From JBCBAP01 sp038532435 (GTDB lineage: Bacteria > Pseudomonadota > Alphaproteobacteria > Rhodobacterales > Rhodobacteraceae): DNA of 31,730 bases. Of this stretch, positions 30,251 through 31,730 are shown piece by piece (position 1 is the stretch's first letter; each line of letters begins with the position of its first letter). Made by a program: the position numbers and the translations under genes. The notes below the pieces were generated by a model that saw only the letters and a program-made list of their open reading frames with translations, ran no database searches and was not told where the DNA came from. The DNA is taken from NCBI GenBank assembly GCA_038532435.1, contig JBCBAP010000041.1, positions 1-31,730 on the forward strand, read 5' to 3'.

Positions 30251-31585
30251 TCAGCGGTCGATGGGCAGGCCGCTTGGCACCGCGTTCGGAATTCCGAGCC
30301 GCCCTTCGGCTCCGCCCGGATCTGTCAGCGCGTTCAGGAAGGCGACGAGCGCTTCGATCTCTCCTGTGTCGAGCGCTGGAACCCGGCTGTCCCGCACACC
30401 GCGCAGGTTGGCCATGGCCGCTGCGTCGCTCAGCGCGCGGCCGTCGCGTGCCGCGAAGACGTCAGGTTCGGGCAGAACCGCACGGGTCAGCGTGTAGTCA
30501 TCCGCTGGTGCGCCGTGGTGCGCCACGATGTCCTCCAGCGTTCGGAATGCCCCCGTATGGCCGTAGGGTGCGGTAAGCGCTACGTTGCGCAGGGAGGGGG
30601 TGCGAAAGCGGAACCGGTCCTCCTCCGCTCCCGTGACCCGTGCCCGCCCGTCGTCCCTGCTGTGATCTTCGAAGCGCGCGGCCTTCCCCGGGCCGAACTG
30701 CGGCACGGCGAGCGCGTGGAACCCGTGGTCGGTCTGAAACGGTCCGCTGTGACAGGCCGCGCACTGCGCCTTTCCGTAGAAGAGGTCCATTCCGATGCGG
30801 GCCGGGCCCGCCAGCGCCTCCGTGCCGCGCAGGTGCCGGTCAAAGGGGCTGTCGTCCGCGCGCCACTCCAGCGCCATGAAGTCGGCAATCACGTTCGAGA
30901 TGTCGGTGAACGCAATCTCCCGTCCCGCCGCGATCTCCGGTTCGACGGTGGCGAAGTGTGCGACATACTCCTCGATCTCCCGCACCCGCCCGGCGATGAT
31001 GTCCCACGCGCCGCCGGGGCCGGTGATCCGGCCGAGCCTGACAGCCTTCGCGACATCGTTCTCCCCGTAGTGGCCCGCCATCTCGTCCGCGCTGAGAACG
31101 GGAAACATCGTCTGAGCAGAGAGGACGCTGTCGAACCCCGCGACCATGTCCGCCTCGAGCGGGGTGCGCATGCCGCCGGGCCGGTCCGGATCCACCTCCA
31201 GGCGACCGTCATGGAACATCACCGTGAATTCATGGGCGCCAAGGTTGAAGAGGCCCGGAGCGTTGCGCGGGATGCGCTGTTCCGGCAGGTTGTCCGGATC
31301 CATGCGCCGCTCCGGGCCAAGGCCGACGCCCCCTTCCCCGAAGGACAGCGATACGCCATCCGCGGTCCCGAACCGGGGATGGTGACAGGTCGCACAGGCA
31401 ATGTTCCGGTTGCCGGACAGGATGGGATCGTAGAACAGGAGCTGCCCGAGGGCTGCGCGGTCCGGATCGATGGTCCGATAGTCCGCGTCGGAGATCGGGA
31501 CGGGTAGGGCCTTCTCCGCCACCGCGGGCAGGCCCGATAGGACGAGCCCGGCCAGAACCAGACCGGTGGACAGTCTCGGATCCAC
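30251..31585 (-). CDS. Dihaem cytochrome c peroxidase/MauG-family protein
   Basis: This 444-residue protein has a signal peptide (about 1-23, ending PAVA-EK) and two c-type haem sites, CATCH (C64, C67, H68) and CAACH (C274, C277, H278). Other family stretches are LGQLLFYDPILSGNRNIACA, PRNAPGLFNLG and RTPSLRNVALTAPYGHTGAF. It is periplasmic and would either reduce hydrogen peroxide or, like MauG, oxidise a protein partner. The start codon is GTG at 31583-31585, after GGGAGGAACATC; no ATG lies before the signal region. Only 28 nt separate it from the convergent CRTAC1 gene, a pairing I think recurs but cannot verify. Confidence 0.92.
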   Translation of the reverse strand: MDPRLSTGLVLAGLVLSGLPAVAEKALPVPISDADYRTIDPDRAALGQLLFYDPILSGNRNIACATCHHPRFGTADGVSLSFGEGGVGLGPERRMDPDNLPEQRIPRNAPGLFNLGAHEFTVMFHDGRLEVDPDRPGGMRTPLEADMVAGFDSVLSAQTMFPVLSADEMAGHYGENDVAKAVRLGRITGPGGAWDIIAGRVREIEEYVAHFATVEPEIAAGREIAFTDISNVIADFMALEWRADDSPFDRHLRGTEALAGPARIGMDLFYGKAQCAACHSGPFQTDHGFHALAVPQFGPGKAARFEDHSRDDGRARVTGAEEDRFRFRTPSLRNVALTAPYGHTGAFRTLEDIVAHHGAPADDYTLTRAVLPEPDVFAARDGRALSDAAAMANLRGVRDSRVPALDTGEIEALVAFLNALTDPGGAEGRLGIPNAVPSGLPIDR

Positions 31586-31597
31586 GATGTTCCTCCC

Positions 31598-31618
31598 TAG
31601 GTTTTTTGGGAAAACCTA
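31598..31618. promoter_or_regulatory. Palindrome before the dihaem peroxidase gene
   Basis: TAGGTTTT-TTGGG-AAAACCTA is a perfect 8-bp dyad lying directly upstream of the ribosome binding site of the minus-strand gene. Its AT-rich arms and lack of a gene on the far side argue for an operator or 5' leader structure. The remaining bases up to the tRNA (31619-31676) show no supported feature. Confidence 0.45.
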
Positions 31619-31676
31619 CAGCGTCGCCGCTGTCAGTCAACGCAAAGCGACGACCGATATCCGGGAGAGGGGGAAG

Positions 31677-31730
31677 TGGTACGCCCTACGGGACTCGAAC
31701 CCGTGTTTCCGCCGTGAAAGGGCGGCGTCC
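31677..31730 (-). tRNA. tRNA-Glu (UUC), 3' part, runs off the window
   Basis: On the minus strand the sequence shows the anticodon stem CCGCC/GGCGG around the loop CTTTCAC, giving anticodon TTC (31716-31718). A T-arm ACGGG-TTCGAGT-CCCGT, acceptor strand AGGGCGT, discriminator A and an encoded CCA (31677-31679) follow. The D-arm and 5' acceptor lie outside the window. Confidence 0.9.

Noticed and set aside
1..31730. Mobile elements or CRISPR arrays
   Set aside because: No transposase, integrase, phage gene, direct repeat array or target-site duplication was seen. The tRNA at the right edge has no adjacent integrase inside the window.

Overview
The window is chromosomal DNA from an alphaproteobacterium, most probably a member of the Rhodobacteraceae (Roseobacter/Rhodobacter group). 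The reasons are GC-rich coding sequence with GC-biased third positions, a Tad pilus locus with 'TVDW'-type Flp pilins, a VPLPA-CTERM protein, a LuxR/LuxI pair of the roseobacter type, and a small conserved-looking MFTIDHEFDA protein. I see no rRNA, insertion sequence, phage gene or CRISPR array. One partial tRNA-Glu(UUC) lies at the right edge.

Layout. (1) 1-6265, minus strand: the first part of a Tad/Flp pilus operon, in transcription order flp1, flp2, cpaB/rcpC, cpaC/rcpA secretin, OmpA-type lipoprotein, two TadE-like pseudopilin-type proteins, cpaE/tadZ, and the first codons of cpaF at the left edge. Hairpins separate the pilin genes from the assembly genes, and a weak terminator lies between cpaB and cpaC. 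(2) 6557-7432, plus: a secreted lytic transglycosylase, divergent from the pilus operon. (3) 7406-12426, minus: a tightly packed unit rimO, SDR oxidoreductase, 78-aa protein, orphan ParA-like ATPase, class II histone-deacetylase-like amidohydrolase, alpha/beta hydrolase. (4) 12728-14110, plus: the Mg2+ channel/transporter mgtE behind a structured leader. (5) 14170-14937, minus: a VPLPA-CTERM surface or secreted protein. (6) 15171-17378, plus: a MoxR ATPase plus a CoxE-like VWA protein. (7) 17602-19830, plus: XRE regulator, luxR, luxI and a 51-codon ORF, with two lux-box-like palindromes before luxI. (8) 19958-20920, minus: an aldo/keto reductase. (9) 21207-27191, minus: xylF-xylH-xylG-xylB-xylA, a complete xylose uptake and isomerase-pathway operon, divergent from a ROK-family regulator (27438-28694, plus). 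(10) 28687-30222, plus: a CRTAC1/FG-GAP protein overlapping the regulator; 30251-31585, minus: a MauG/cytochrome c peroxidase-type dihaem protein, convergent to it.

How the parts work together. Xylose is predicted to be bound by XylF, imported by XylH/XylG, isomerised to xylulose by XylA and phosphorylated by XylB, with the ROK protein acting from the shared, palindrome-rich intergenic region. LuxI would make an acyl-homoserine lactone that LuxR senses, and the palindromes before luxI suggest autoregulation. The Tad operon makes an adhesive pilus, but its prepilin peptidase and most motor/platform genes are outside the window.

The least explained items are the 51-codon ORF and strong hairpins after luxI, the ParA/deacetylase operon, the regulator-coupled CRTAC1 gene, a 97-nt inverted-repeat element after xylA, the series of strong hairpins inside the xyl and flp operons, and the mgtE leader. 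All calls come from reading the sequence and recalling family motifs; no database search was run.
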